Notes under the pieces: generated by a model
Databases searched by the model: none
What the model was told of the DNA's origin: nothing
The model's input: only the letters and a program-made list of their open reading frames with translations
In this document: positions 1-8,449 of the stretch, piece after piece
How the letters are laid out: each line of letters starts with the position of its first letter
How positions within the stretch are numbered: the stretch's first letter is position 1
Source of the DNA: Actinoplanes utahensis
Lineage (GTDB): Bacteria > Actinomycetota > Actinomycetes > Mycobacteriales > Micromonosporaceae
Reading direction: 5' to 3'
DNA length: 54,852 nt
NCBI RefSeq assembly: GCF_016862455.1
Contig: NZ_BOMZ01000045.1
Span: 1 to 54,852, forward strand
Position numbers and translations under genes: made by a program

Positions 1-60
1 AGTTGACGCTCCGGCACGCTGAGGTCCGCGGAGCCGTGTCCGCGTCTATCGACGTTCGTT

Positions 61-317
61 GTGGCGGTCGTGACGGACAGGGCGGAAACGATCGATGTGT
101 TGGCGGGGTTCCGTGAGCAGCTCTACCGATGCATGACCCGGCGGGCGGACGCCTTGTTCGAGCTGACCGAAGCGCTGTTGTGCACCGACGGGCCGGTCAG
201 ACACTGGTCGGGTTGTCGCTGGCGCCGGAGCACCGGCGGGGCCACGGCGCCATGTACGACGCGCTCAACGCCGGGCGCATCGACGCCGAATCGCTGCGCC
301 GGCGCCTGGCTGGATAA
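61..317 (+). pseudogene. IS transposase, N-terminal remnant with frameshift
   Basis: Two overlapping frames together read like the first 80 or so residues of an actinobacterial DDE transposase. The frame from 61 gives VTDRAETIDVLAGFRE and RADALFELTEALLCTDGPV. The frame that ends at 317 continues with VGLSLAPEHRRGHGAMYDAL and NAGRIDAESLRRRLAG. The switch lies near 195-205, so a small indel has broken the gene, and no catalytic DDE core follows. I recognise the pattern from memory of this transposase group and cannot assign an IS family with certainty. The remnant is non-functional as it stands. Confidence 0.7.
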
Positions 318-459
318 TCTCGATGAGTCGGCCTCGTTGTCTGGGCGAGACCCGAAGCATCGGACATCTCAGACATGAGTGCTCATGCTGGCAAGGCGTC
401 CCGGCCGCCACCGAACGCAACCGGCAGCTGGAAACCGAGAACCGATCCGGCCGGCCCGC

Positions 460-564
460 AGCATCGCCTACCGTTTGCGCTGGTCGAACTGGCGACGACG
501 CCATCAAGCGCGAGCCAGACGAGCCCACTACGCCCGCCGTCTCAACCTCGAGCTCCAGCCATGA
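460..564 (+). pseudogene. Possible transposase C-terminal remnant
   Basis: A short frame reads SIAYRLRWSNWRRRHQARAR followed by RAHYARRL and a stop at 564. Tails of the form RWSxWRRRHQxRAR are common at the C-terminus of actinobacterial transposases, often of the same group as the remnant at 61-317. It may therefore be the other end of one element whose middle has been deleted. The match is short and rests on pattern memory only. Confidence 0.4.
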
Positions 565-1080
565 TCACGAATGGCGGCTGCCGTACTCGGTCGGATTCCG
601 GTCCCTCAGAAGAGCTACCTGCCGCTGGTCGGAGGCTGTTTCCGGTCCCGTTTTCCTACGCCGCCGAACCCGTGAACTGCTTGAAGAACAATCGCGTTTG
701 CGGGCGGGGGTGTCATGACCTCCCCGGAGGCCGTCGGTCCGGTGTCCATCGAGATCATCGCTGAGGCGCGGGCGCTCGCGCAGTCGATGCGCGCCGAGGT
801 GGGCCGGCTATCGGTTCGACGGCGACGCGAAGGTCCTCGTCGCGGTTGCGGCGCCTTATACGGCCTCGTCAAGGCGGAGCGGCATCACGTTCGACAAGTT
901 GTACTCTCGGCGATCGGCCTTCGAGTCCTCTCTCCGGCCGACGCCCTCTACTGGCCGCAGAGCACGCGCGTTGGGTTACGTCGCCCCCCGCGCGCTGGGC
1001 GGCACGCACCGTAGTCACCCTTCATGACGCAGTGATCTCGTCCGCGGCGACGTCGGGGTGGAGCGGGAGGTTGAACGGCA
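565..1080. other. Unassigned stretch beside IS remnants
   Basis: No gene here can be supported. An ATG at 715 overlaps an upstream stop (ATGA, 715-718) and opens a 99-codon frame beginning MTSPEAVGPVSIEIIAEARA. Its later part becomes arginine-rich, as out-of-frame high-GC DNA does. It could be the start of a decayed gene, since another frame from about 805 reads GYRFDGDAKVLVAVAAPYTA. I do not recognise either piece. Confidence 0.25.
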
Positions 1081-1117
1081 AGCTGAGACAGCACTGACAA
1101 CCAGCCGGGAAGAACCG
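1081..1117. repeat. Dispersed intergenic repeat, copy 1 (one arm)
   Basis: The stretch GAGACAGCACTGACAACCAG (from 1085) is a close match to one arm of the palindrome at 25057-25128 and to the reverse complement of 37410-37435. It lies right after transposase remnants and just upstream of the next gene. No partner arm is visible upstream. Confidence 0.5.
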
Positions 1118-1196
1118 GGCGCTGCGCCGGTGCGTGAGTGATCGTCGCGTCCGGGGGTAGGTGTTCGGTCTCGGATCGACGAGTTACGGGGGTCTC

Positions 1197-2132
1197 ATGG
1201 GCAAGCGGCGAACGTTCCAGAACGCGGTGGTGCTGGTCACCGGCGCGTCCAGCGGGGTCGGGCGGGCGACGGCGCTCGCGTTCGCGGCCGACGGCGCCTA
1301 CCTGGTCCTCGCCTCGCGCGGCGCCGAGGCGCTCGCCGAGGTGGCGGACGAGTGCCGGGCGCGGGGCGCGGAGGTTCTCGTCGTGCCCACCGACATCGGC
1401 GACCCGGCCGCCGTCGACCGGCTGGCCGCGGCCGCGGTGGAACGGTTCGGCCGGATCGACGTCTGGATCGAGGCGGCCGCCGTCGGCATCGCCGGACAGC
1501 TCGGCTCGGAATCGGTCGACGAGATCCGGCGCCTGATCGACACCAACGTGTTCGGCGTCGTGCTGTGCTGCCGGGCGGCCCTGACCCGGTTCCGCGAGCA
1601 GGGTCACGGCAGGCTGGTGCTCGTCGGTTCACTGCTGTCGCTGTTCCCGAACCCGCTGGTCCCGCTCTACTCGATGTCCAAGTTCGCGATCCGCGGCCTG
1701 GCCCTGAACCTCCGGCAGACCGTGGCCGGAAACCCCCGGATCCGGGTCGGCCTGGTCCTGCCCGGCCCGATCGACACCCCGTTCTTCCAGCGGGCCGCCA
1801 ACCACACCGGCCGCCGCCTGCGGGCCATCCCACCGGCGTACGCCCCCGAGCGCGTCGCCGCGACGATCCTGCGCTGCGCCCGCCGCCCACGCCGGCAGAC
1901 GACCGCCGGTGTGGTCTCCCACCTGGCCCTGATCGCGGAGCGCATCGCGCCCCGCGCCACCGAGGCCGCGGTCAGCTGGTGGAGCATGGCCCTGGTCACC
2001 GGCCCGCAACCGGACGAGGACCGCTCCGGCTCGCTCTTCTCCCCGCCGTCCTCCGGCGCGGTCAGCGGCGGCTACCGCCGCGGCTCGCTGCGCCGCCGCC
2101 TCGGCGACCGGCTCGGCACCGCGTCCCGATGA
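1197..2132 (+). CDS. Short-chain dehydrogenase/reductase (SDR), 311 aa
   Basis: NAD(P)-dependent oxidoreductase of the classical SDR fold; the substrate is unknown. The N-terminus carries the cofactor motif TGASSGVG (residues 15-22), with Asn117, a serine at 145 or 148, and the catalytic pair Tyr158-x3-Lys162 in YSMSK. The usual NNAG element after beta-4 reads EAAA here, an atypical substitution. The protein has a C-terminal extension of about 60 residues past the Rossmann core, rich in Arg, Ser and Gly. I chose the ATG at 1197, which follows a G-run (1188-1192) at normal spacing. A GTG at 1161 would add 12 residues with no clear ribosome site. The gene stands alone, 34 bases ahead of the PRC-barrel gene, and could be co-transcribed with it. 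Confidence 0.85.
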   Translation: MGKRRTFQNAVVLVTGASSGVGRATALAFAADGAYLVLASRGAEALAEVADECRARGAEVLVVPTDIGDPAAVDRLAAAAVERFGRIDVWIEAAAVGIAGQLGSESVDEIRRLIDTNVFGVVLCCRAALTRFREQGHGRLVLVGSLLSLFPNPLVPLYSMSKFAIRGLALNLRQTVAGNPRIRVGLVLPGPIDTPFFQRAANHTGRRLRAIPPAYAPERVAATILRCARRPRRQTTAGVVSHLALIAERIAPRATEAAVSWWSMALVTGPQPDEDRSGSLFSPPSSGAVSGGYRRGSLRRRLGDRLGTASR

Positions 2133-2166
2133 CCACGGAGTCCCCCGGACTGATCGGTTCCGTGTC

Positions 2167-2568
2167 GTGGTGACCGGTTTCCGGAGCGGTGTGCTGGGCA
2201 AACCGGTTCCCATGTTCCCAGCGGAGAACCTGCGCGACTGGCGCGGCGAGAACGTCATCGACCCCGACGACGACAAGATCGGCGACCTGGAGGCCGTGTA
2301 CGTCGACACCACGACCGACGAACCGGCTTTCGCCACCGTCCGGGTCGGGATGATCGGCCGTCACCGGCTCGTCTTCGTCCCCCTGGCCGGCGCGACGGTC
2401 ACCCCGAAGGCGGTCCGGGTCCGTTACGAGAAGAAGCTGGTCGGCGCCGCTCCCAGCATCGACATGGACGGTGAGCTGGAGGCGGGCGCCGAGCCGGCCG
2501 TCTTCGCCCACTACGGCCTGCCCTACCAGCCAGGCCTCACCGGCGCCCGGCGCCTGGCCCGCCGCTGA
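2167..2568 (+). CDS. PRC-barrel domain protein, 133 aa
   Basis: Small soluble protein with a PRC-barrel-like beta domain. The stretch ENVIDPDDDKIGDLEAVYVD is the typical strand-turn-strand of the family (a residue or site linked to DKIGxLExVYVD), followed by FATVRVGMIGRHRLVFVPLAGA. PRC-barrel proteins bind partners or RNA, or act as stress-linked adaptors, and no reaction can be assigned. The start is GTG 2167, with GTG 2170 and ATG 2212 as alternatives. No transmembrane segment is visible. It follows the SDR gene closely and converges with the cupin gene. Confidence 0.75.
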   Translation: MVTGFRSGVLGKPVPMFPAENLRDWRGENVIDPDDDKIGDLEAVYVDTTTDEPAFATVRVGMIGRHRLVFVPLAGATVTPKAVRVRYEKKLVGAAPSIDMDGELEAGAEPAVFAHYGLPYQPGLTGARRLARR

Positions 2569-2606
2569 CGTCCACCGGGCCGGGCGGGTCGGGACGGGCG
2601 GGACCG

Positions 2607-3023
2607 TCAGATGCGGGCCGGCTCGGGGATCTCGATGTCGAGAAGCTCGACGCTCTCCTGTTCGTTCGGGTCGGTACGGGCCAGCACGATGATCGCCGGC
2701 GTGTCCGGACTGCGGTTCACCGGCACGTGGGGCACCCCGGCCGGAATGAACACGAAGTCGCCCGGCCCGGCCCGGTCCAGGTGGATCAGGCCGGGCCCGT
2801 GATGCACGTCGACTTCGCCGCTGACGATGAACGCCGCCGACTCGTGCCCGGCGTGCAGGTGCGGTTTCGCGGCGGTGGCCGGCGGTAGTTCCATCACGTG
2901 CAGGCAGAGCTGGGTCGAGCCGGCGGTCGTCCGGGAGATGCCGGCGAGGAACGTGTGCCCCTGCTTGCCCTCGTAACTGCCGGCCGACGAGGCGACGATG
3001 ACGCAACGGTCGGATGTGGTCAT
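2607..3023 (-). CDS. Cupin-domain protein, 138 aa
   Basis: Single-domain cupin. Motif 1 is complete (His55-x-His57-x3-Glu61-x6-Gly69) and motif 2 is GDFVFIPAGVPHV (Gly88 to His99). A three-His/one-Glu metal site is therefore intact and a divalent metal can be expected. The ATG at 3023 is preceded by GGGGGAG at good spacing, which decides the start against a longer reading MAILEGEF at 3047. The gene lies 59 bases downstream of the siderophore ATPase on the same strand, so it may be the last gene of the iron operon. Function could be oxygenase, isomerase or small-molecule binding; nothing in the sequence separates these. Confidence 0.8.
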   Translation of the reverse strand: MTTSDRCVIVASSAGSYEGKQGHTFLAGISRTTAGSTQLCLHVMELPPATAAKPHLHAGHESAAFIVSGEVDVHHGPGLIHLDRAGPGDFVFIPAGVPHVPVNRSPDTPAIIVLARTDPNEQESVELLDIEIPEPARI

Positions 3024-3082
3024 GAACTCCCCCTCGAGAATCGCCATCAAACTACGACGCGGGCTCGCGATGTGGGGCCTGA

Positions 3083-3904
3083 TCAGGGCAATCGCACCCG
3101 TTCGCCGGCGACATGGTGACGGCCGATCGGGAGCATCAGCGGTTTGCCGGAGACCGGGTCGGTGATGACCTGGCTGTCCAGGCCGAAGACCGCCCGTACA
3201 CACTCCTCGGTCAGCACCTCGGCGGGCTCGCCCGCGGCGTGCAGGCTGCCGCCGGCCAGGGCGATCAGGTGGTCCGCGTAGCGGGCCGCCATGTTCAGGT
3301 CGTGCAGGACCATCACGATGGTGGTGCCGCGGTCCGCGTTCAGGTCGGTGAGCAGGTCCAGGACCTCGACCTGGTGGCTGACGTCGAGGAAGGTGGTCGG
3401 CTCGTCCAGCAGCAGTACCTCGGTCTGCTGGGCGAGCGCCATCGCGATCCACACCCGCTGCCGCTGGCCGCCGGACAGTTCGTCGACGGAGCGGTCGGCC
3501 AGGTCGGCGGTGTGGGTGGCGTCCAGGGCGGCGGCGACGGCCGCGTCGTCGTCGGCGCTCCACCGCGACAGCAGCCGCTGGTGCGGGTTGCGGCCGCGGC
3601 CGACCAGGTCGGCGACGGTGATGCCTTCGGGCGCGATGGGGGACTGGGGGAGCAGGCCGAGGGTGCGGGCGAGTTCCTTGGCGGGCATCCGGTGGACCTC
3701 ACGGCCGTCCAGCAGGACGTTCCCGGCGCGGGGCGCGAGCAGCCGGGACATGGATCGCAGCAGGGTGGATTTGCCGCAGGCGTTGGCGCCGACGATCGCG
3801 GTGATCCGGCCGGGCGGCACGAGCAGGTCGAGGGAGTCGATGACGACACGGTCGGCGTATCCGACCGTCAGTCTCTCGACGGTCAGCGTGTGGTCGCTGG
3901 TCAC
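3083..3904 (-). CDS. Iron-siderophore ABC transporter ATP-binding protein, 273 aa
   Basis: FecE/FepC-type ATPase that powers import of ferric siderophore. Walker A is GANACGKST (residues 39-47), the signature is LSGGQRQR, Walker B is LLLDEPTTFLD and the H-loop lies in VLHDLNMA. Walker A has Ala-Cys where Gly-Ser or similar is usual, but the Lys-Ser-Thr core is kept. It starts at GTG 3904 and overlaps the permease stop by four bases (GTGA), which indicates translational coupling. It is the most distal of the four core transporter genes. The linked iron box at 7035-7053 suggests repression when iron is plentiful. Confidence 0.93.
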   Translation of the reverse strand: MTSDHTLTVERLTVGYADRVVIDSLDLLVPPGRITAIVGANACGKSTLLRSMSRLLAPRAGNVLLDGREVHRMPAKELARTLGLLPQSPIAPEGITVADLVGRGRNPHQRLLSRWSADDDAAVAAALDATHTADLADRSVDELSGGQRQRVWIAMALAQQTEVLLLDEPTTFLDVSHQVEVLDLLTDLNADRGTTIVMVLHDLNMAARYADHLIALAGGSLHAAGEPAEVLTEECVRAVFGLDSQVITDPVSGKPLMLPIGRHHVAGERVRLP

Positions 3905-4938
3905 AGGGAGCCTCCCGCGCGGTTGGTGCGGACGAGCAGAAAGATGAGGTACGGGGCGCCGAGCACCCCGGTGATGACCCCGACCGGGAAGCGGGTGTCG
4001 AAGGCGAACTGGCCGAGGAAGTCGGCGGCGAGCACGAGCAGCGCGCCGACCAGCGCGGACGGCACGAGCGGGGAGCCGCCGGGGCCGGTGAGGCGGACGG
4101 CGATCGGCCCGGCGAGGAACGCCACGAACGCGATCGGGCCGGTGGCCGAGGTGGCGAACGCGATCAGGCCGACGGCGGCGACGATCGAGAGGAGACGGGT
4201 ACGTTCCAGCCTGGTCCCGAGCGCGGCCGCGGCGTCGTCGCCGAGCCCGAGCATGGTCAGGTTGCGGGCCTGCGCGAGCAGCACCGGGCCGAAGACCGCC
4301 AGTGCCAGCAGCACGGGCACGGTCTCGTCCCAGGTGGAGCCGTTGAGGCTGCCGTTGAGCCACCGGGTCGCGGCTTGCAGGTCCCACTGCCCGGCCTGGT
4401 TGAGCACGTACGAGGTGGCGCTGTTGAGCATGGCCGCCATGCCGATGCCGATCAGCACGAGCCGGGTGCCGGCCACCCCGTCCTTGAACGACAGCAGGTA
4501 GATGACGACGGCGACGCCGAGCGCGGCGACGATCGCGAACACCGACACCCCGGTCTCGCCGAGGTTCAGCACGATGATCCCGAACGCGGCGGCGGCGCTG
4601 GCGGCGGAGCTGATGCCGATGATGTCCGGGCTGGCGAGGGGGTTGCGCAGCATGGCCTGGAAGGTGACGCCGCCCATCCCGAAGCACAGGCCGGTGACCA
4701 GGGCGAGGACGGCCCGGGGCAGCCGGAGCTCGCCGACGGTGAAGGAGGCGCCGGGCACCGTCTCGCCGAGGATCACCGCGAGCACGTCGGCGGGCGGGTA
4801 GAAGGTCTGCCCGACCATCAGCGACACCGCGAACACGACGGCGACGGCGACGGCGAGCCCGGTCAGCACCGCCCGCCGCCGCCGGCCTCGCCGGATCCGG
4901 CCCCGGGTGACGGCTTCGAGAGTCGTCGTGGTGCTCAC
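3901..4938 (-). CDS. Iron-siderophore ABC transporter permease (FecCD family), 345 aa
   Basis: Integral membrane permease of the FecCD/BtuC type. It has many hydrophobic helices and the family signatures GASFTVGELRLPRAVLALVTG near the start, MLRNPLASPDIIGISS and the C-terminal FDTRFPVGVITGVLGAPYLI. The GLGDDAAAALG loop is the typical contact region for the ATPase. The N-terminal 30 residues are basic and cytoplasmic, followed by the first helix. It starts at GTG 4938, overlapping the stop of the other permease by four bases. Together with the 4935-5978 product it should form a heterodimeric pore. Confidence 0.92.
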   Translation of the reverse strand: MSTTTTLEAVTRGRIRRGRRRRAVLTGLAVAVAVVFAVSLMVGQTFYPPADVLAVILGETVPGASFTVGELRLPRAVLALVTGLCFGMGGVTFQAMLRNPLASPDIIGISSAASAAAAFGIIVLNLGETGVSVFAIVAALGVAVVIYLLSFKDGVAGTRLVLIGIGMAAMLNSATSYVLNQAGQWDLQAATRWLNGSLNGSTWDETVPVLLALAVFGPVLLAQARNLTMLGLGDDAAAALGTRLERTRLLSIVAAVGLIAFATSATGPIAFVAFLAGPIAVRLTGPGGSPLVPSALVGALLVLAADFLGQFAFDTRFPVGVITGVLGAPYLIFLLVRTNRAGGSL

Positions 4939-5978
4939 AGCTCGCGTACTTTCTGCCGGCGGACGATGGAGATGAAGAACGGGGCGCCGATCAGGGCGGT
5001 GATGATGCCGGCCTCGATCTCGTCGGGCCGGTTGACGACCCGGCCGACGACGTCGGCGGCGGTGAGCAGCGCGGCCCCGGCGAGCGTGACGAACGGCAGC
5101 AGCCACCGGTGGTCGAGGCCGACGAGCAGACGGCACATGTGCGGGACGATCAGGCCGACGAACGCGATCGGCCCGGCGACCGCGGTGGCCGCGCCGCACA
5201 GCACCACCGCGCCGAGCGCGGCGACGCCACGGACCAGGGCGACTCGTTCGCCGAGGCCGGCGGCGAGCTCGTCGCCGAGGGCCAGCGAGTTCAGCGCCCG
5301 GGCGCAGAGCAGGCACACGGCCAGCCCACCGGCCAGGAACGGCAGCACCTGGACGATGCTCTCCCAGCCGGCGCCGCCGACCCCGCCGACCTGCCAGGAC
5401 TGGAAGTTCTCGGCGATGTCGCCGCGTGGCAGCACCACCGCCACCACCAGTGAGGCGAGCGCGGCCGACGTCGCCGCCCCGGCCAGGGCGATCTTCAGCG
5501 GGGTGGCGCCGCCCCGGCCCAGCGAACCGACACCGTAGACGAACAGGGTGGAGATCGCCGCGCCGGCGATGGCGACCCAGATGTACTGGGTGGCGGTGGA
5601 CAGGCCGACGGTCACCATCGCGACGGCGATGGCGAGCATGGCGCCCATGTTGACGCCGAGGATGCCCGGGTCGGCGAGCGGGTTGCGGGTGACGCCCTGC
5701 ATGACCGTGCCGGACAGCGCGAGCGCGGCGCCGACCAGGACGGCGAGGACCGTACGCGGAAGGCGTTTGATCACCGCCGCCTGGTCGAGGGTCTCGTCGG
5801 CGCCGCCGAGGGCCGCGGTGATGTCGGCCCAGCCGACCACCCGGGAGCCGAAGGCGACCGATGCCAGCATGACCAGGGCCAGCACGGCGAGCACGGCCAG
5901 CAGCCAGGCCAGGCGCACCCGGGCCGGGCGCCGCAGGGAAGCGACGTCCGGCCCGGACGGGGTTGGACGTGGTGTCAT
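4935..5978 (-). CDS. Iron-siderophore ABC transporter permease (FecCD family), 347 aa
   Basis: Second FecCD-type permease of the same transporter. Family landmarks are RLPRTVLAVLVGAALALSG, VTRNPLADPGILGVNMGAML, the loop ALGDELAAGLGERV and the C-terminal RPDEIEAGIITALIGAPFFI. The ATG at 5978 overlaps the last base of the upstream binding-protein stop (TGATG), so translation is coupled. The N-terminal 20 residues (MTPRPTPSGPDVASLRRPAR) are polar and precede the first helix. The usual length for the family is about 330-350 residues, so the gene is intact. Confidence 0.92.
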   Translation of the reverse strand: MTPRPTPSGPDVASLRRPARVRLAWLLAVLAVLALVMLASVAFGSRVVGWADITAALGGADETLDQAAVIKRLPRTVLAVLVGAALALSGTVMQGVTRNPLADPGILGVNMGAMLAIAVAMVTVGLSTATQYIWVAIAGAAISTLFVYGVGSLGRGGATPLKIALAGAATSAALASLVVAVVLPRGDIAENFQSWQVGGVGGAGWESIVQVLPFLAGGLAVCLLCARALNSLALGDELAAGLGERVALVRGVAALGAVVLCGAATAVAGPIAFVGLIVPHMCRLLVGLDHRWLLPFVTLAGAALLTAADVVGRVVNRPDEIEAGIITALIGAPFFISIVRRQKVREL

Positions 5979-7012
5979 CAGAGCTTGTCGGCAGCCTTGC
6001 CGAGCAGGTCCACGTAGTCCTTGAGGACGAACGACACCGCGAGCGGGGTCGGGTTCGCGGCGGTGGCCACCGGGGTGCTGCCGGGCAGCGCCACGAACGA
6101 GCCGCGGGCGATCGCCGGGATCTTCGACAGCAGCGGGTCCTTCTGCAGGGTCGCCAGGGTGGTGCCCTTCTCGTCGCCGTAGGTGACGATGATGTCGACG
6201 TCGCTGAGGTTCTGCACCTGCTCGGCGCTCTGGGTGAGGCTGAACTCACTGGTGGCGGCGGACGCCTTCTCGATGCTGGCCGGGTGCTTCATGCCGAGGT
6301 CGGTGAAGAACTGGGCGCGGGTGTCGTGCGTGGTGTAGAAGCTGACCTTGCTCAGGTCGGTGGGGTCGATGTGGGTCAGGAACATCACCGACTTGCCGGC
6401 CAGCTTGGGGTAGCGGGCGGCCTCGTCCTTCATCTGCTTCTCGATGGTGGCGATCAGCTTGTCGCCCTCGCCGGCCAGGCCGAGCGCCTTGCTCTCGATC
6501 TTGATGCTGTCCCGCCACGAGGTGGACCAGGCCGTCTTCGGGTACGCGACGACCGGCGCGATCTTGCTCAGGGTGTCGTAGTCCTGCTGGGTCAGCCCGG
6601 AGTAGGCGGCCAGGATGACGTCCGGCTTGGTGTTGGCGACACCCTCGAAGTCGATGCCGTCGGTCTCGTCGAACAGCACCGGGGTCTTGGCGCCGAGCTC
6701 CTTGAGCTTCGCGGCGTCCCACGGCAGCAGGCCGTCGCCGTCGGTGTCGCCGAAGTTGGCCTTGGCGTAGCCGACCGGGACGACGCCGAGGGCCAGCGGC
6801 ACCTCGTGGTTGGCCCAGTTGACGGTGGCGACCCGCTCCGGCTTCTTCGCGATGGTGGTCGTGCCGAACGCGTGGGTGATGGTGACCGGGAACGACTCGG
6901 TGGCGCTCGACGCGGCCGGGGCGGCCGCCTCATCGGAGGACTCACCGCAGGCGCTGAGGGCCAGGGCGGTGGTGAGGGCGACGATTCCGGCGAGGAATCG
7001 GGATGCACGCAT
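5978..7012 (-). CDS. Iron-siderophore ABC transporter substrate-binding lipoprotein, 344 aa
   Basis: Class III (FepB/FecB-like) periplasmic-binding-type lipoprotein that captures ferric siderophore outside the membrane. Residues 1-22 form a lipoprotein signal (MRASRFLAG, then ALALSAC with the lipid Cys at 22), followed by an Ala/Ser-rich linker. The mature part begins with FPVTITHAFGTTTIAKKPER and VATVNWANHEV, the usual opening of the family. I chose ATG 7012 with a GGAG about ten bases upstream. A GTG at 7036 would add eight residues but would lie inside the iron box at 7035-7053. It is the first gene of the operon, and its stop overlaps the next start by one base. Confidence 0.93.
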   Translation of the reverse strand: MRASRFLAGIVALTTALALSACGESSDEAAAPAASSATESFPVTITHAFGTTTIAKKPERVATVNWANHEVPLALGVVPVGYAKANFGDTDGDGLLPWDAAKLKELGAKTPVLFDETDGIDFEGVANTKPDVILAAYSGLTQQDYDTLSKIAPVVAYPKTAWSTSWRDSIKIESKALGLAGEGDKLIATIEKQMKDEAARYPKLAGKSVMFLTHIDPTDLSKVSFYTTHDTRAQFFTDLGMKHPASIEKASAATSEFSLTQSAEQVQNLSDVDIIVTYGDEKGTTLATLQKDPLLSKIPAIARGSFVALPGSTPVATAANPTPLAVSFVLKDYVDLLGKAADKL

Positions 7013-7025
7013 GGCGGGGGGACTC

Positions 7026-7073
7026 CACTTCGTCACAGGTAAGGCTTGCCTAAGCTAACACTGTGACGAAGTG
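7026..7073. repeat. Perfect 13-bp inverted repeat enclosing the iron box
   Basis: CACTTCGTCACAG (7026-7038) and CTGTGACGAAGTG (7061-7073) are exact reverse complements separated by 22 bases. The iron box sits almost entirely in the spacer. The arms could form a stem or a second operator. Confidence 0.75.
7035..7053. promoter_or_regulatory. Iron box (DtxR/IdeR-type operator)
   Basis: ACAGGTAAGGCTTGCCTAA matches the actinobacterial iron-box consensus TWAGGTWAGSCTWACCTWA at 16 of 19 positions. It lies about 22 bases upstream of the chosen start of the binding protein and should put the uptake operon under iron-dependent repression. The regulator itself is not in the window. Confidence 0.8.
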
Positions 7074-7413
7074 CCGTCATGATCGCCCCCGCAGGCGTGA
7101 CCTGCGTAACCAGGTGCGCTCCGCGTGCTCCGGGGCGGCGGCGGTGAACAACGATCGGGCCGGACCGGATGGGGTACGGCCCCGGCTGTTCAGGAAGCCG
7201 GGGCCGTTCCGCCTGTGGCGTTCGGCGCGAGCAGCGGCTGAGCTCCAACGCGATCGGAAAGCCGGGACCGCCGGGGGCCGTGCGATCGCCGTCTCGCTCG
7301 CGGGGGTTGCCGCGGGTCTGGCTCTCGCTGGTCAGGCATACGACCTCAGGGTCTTCCGGGGCGACGGCGGTCCGCCGGCCGGGCGGCCGCCCGCACGGGT
7401 CCCCGTCGTACGG
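7074..7413. other. Non-coding gap
   Basis: No gene is supported. Open frames exist on both strands but are low-complexity and show no family features. A short hairpin, CGCAGG-CGTGA-CCTGCG, lies at 7090-7106. Confidence 0.5.
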
Positions 7414-7890
7414 TCACGTGCCGGCGCGGCCCGCCTCGATGCGGACACCGGCCTTGAGCACCCGGACCCGGCCGCGCCGCGCGAACCCGGTGGTCGCCGG
7501 ACCGCGACCGGATCCGGTGGTGCGGGTGCCCGGGGTGGTGCGGTTGACCGTGCGCCGCAACGTCGGGTGCCGGGTCTCCCAGGCCTCCCGGACCCGCGAC
7601 GGCAGATGCAGGTCCCGCCACACCCGGCGCAGCATCTCCGGGTTGATCAGGTCCTCCACCTCGCCGCAACCCGCGGCCTCGCACAGCACCTGCTCGTAGG
7701 CGTGCCGCAGTTGGACGGGGTCGTCGAGGTCGTACCGCCGGCGGCTGGCGTGCCCGCACGCCATGTGATGCGGCACCTCGAGGAAACCGAGGCTGCTGCC
7801 GTGCAGGTCCTCGATCCGGTCAGGGACGGCTGGGGCCCGGTTCGCGGCGCTGCGGTTCTTGCGGCCGTCTCGGGCGGGGACGAACGACAT
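7414..7890 (-). CDS. Conserved hypothetical protein, about 158 aa
   Basis: I do not know a function. The protein reads MSFVPARDGRKNR at its start, then a well-formed middle (VPDRIEDLHGSSLGFLEVPH, LRHAYEQVLCEAAG, LINPEMLRRVWRDLHLPSRV) with balanced composition that looks like a real folded domain. The last 45 residues are Arg/Thr/Gly-rich and may be disordered. Similar short proteins with the LGFLEVP and LINPEMLRRxWRxLxLPxRVR elements occur in actinobacteria as uncharacterised families. The start is uncertain: ATGs lie at 7890, 7896 and 7908, and none has a strong ribosome site. It is not obviously linked to the iron operon or the pseudogene beside it. Confidence 0.6.
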   Translation of the reverse strand: MSFVPARDGRKNRSAANRAPAVPDRIEDLHGSSLGFLEVPHHMACGHASRRRYDLDDPVQLRHAYEQVLCEAAGCGEVEDLINPEMLRRVWRDLHLPSRVREAWETRHPTLRRTVNRTTPGTRTTGSGRGPATTGFARRGRVRVLKAGVRIEAGRAGT

Positions 7891-7962
7891 GCCCATCAGG
7901 CTAAGCACACCGGGGCCTACTTCCCCCGATGTCGCGGCTACCAGTGACGAGGGTCCGCCGGA

Positions 7963-8400
7963 GTGCTACATGGGGCGGCGGAAATCGGTGGCGGTCCGCG
8001 GACCGGCCGTGCCAGGGTGGGGAACGGCAATGACCAGCTGTCCCGGCCCGGCAGCGTCGACGACGGCACCACCCGCACCGACTCGATGGAGCTCGAGCGG
8101 CGGCGCAGCATCACCATCCGTGCGGCCGTCACCTCGATCAGCCTCGGCGATCCGACCGTCGACCCGCTCGACACCCCGGGCCATCCGGACTTCATCGCCG
8201 AGGTCGAGCGGTCCCTCGCCGTCCTCGACGCGGCCGTCCTGGTCGTCTCCGCCGTCGAGGGCGTGCAACCGCAGACCGTCGCCATCTGGCGGGCGCTGCG
8301 CCGCATCGGCGTGCCCACGATGTTCTTCGTGAACAAGGTGGACCGCCGCGGCCCCGACCCCGGCGACCGGGCGGAGTGGTTCCGGGCCGTGCCCCGCTGA
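7963..8400 (+). pseudogene. Translational GTPase fragment (TetM/Otr(A)-like)
   Basis: Remnant of an EF-G-like ribosomal protection GTPase. Recognisable parts are GSVDDGTTRTDSMELERR with RRSITIR (the switch I / G2 region), DTPGHPDFIAEVERSLAVLD (G3) and FFVNKVDRRG (G4). The P-loop (G1), normally 40 residues before the G2 region, is missing, and the reading frame ends a few residues after G4 where about 450 more residues are expected. It therefore covers only part of the G domain and cannot work as a GTPase. The order and wording fit actinomycete TetM/Otr(A)-type proteins better than EF-G. It converges with the ABC transporter at 8450. Confidence 0.75.
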
Positions 8401-8449
8401 GGGACCCGACGGTGTGATGGAGTCCGGGCGCGCATGAGAAACCGGCTCG

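Noticed and set aside
61..1117. An intact insertion sequence
   Set aside because: Only short transposase-like pieces in different frames are found and no DDE core, and only one end-like repeat is present.
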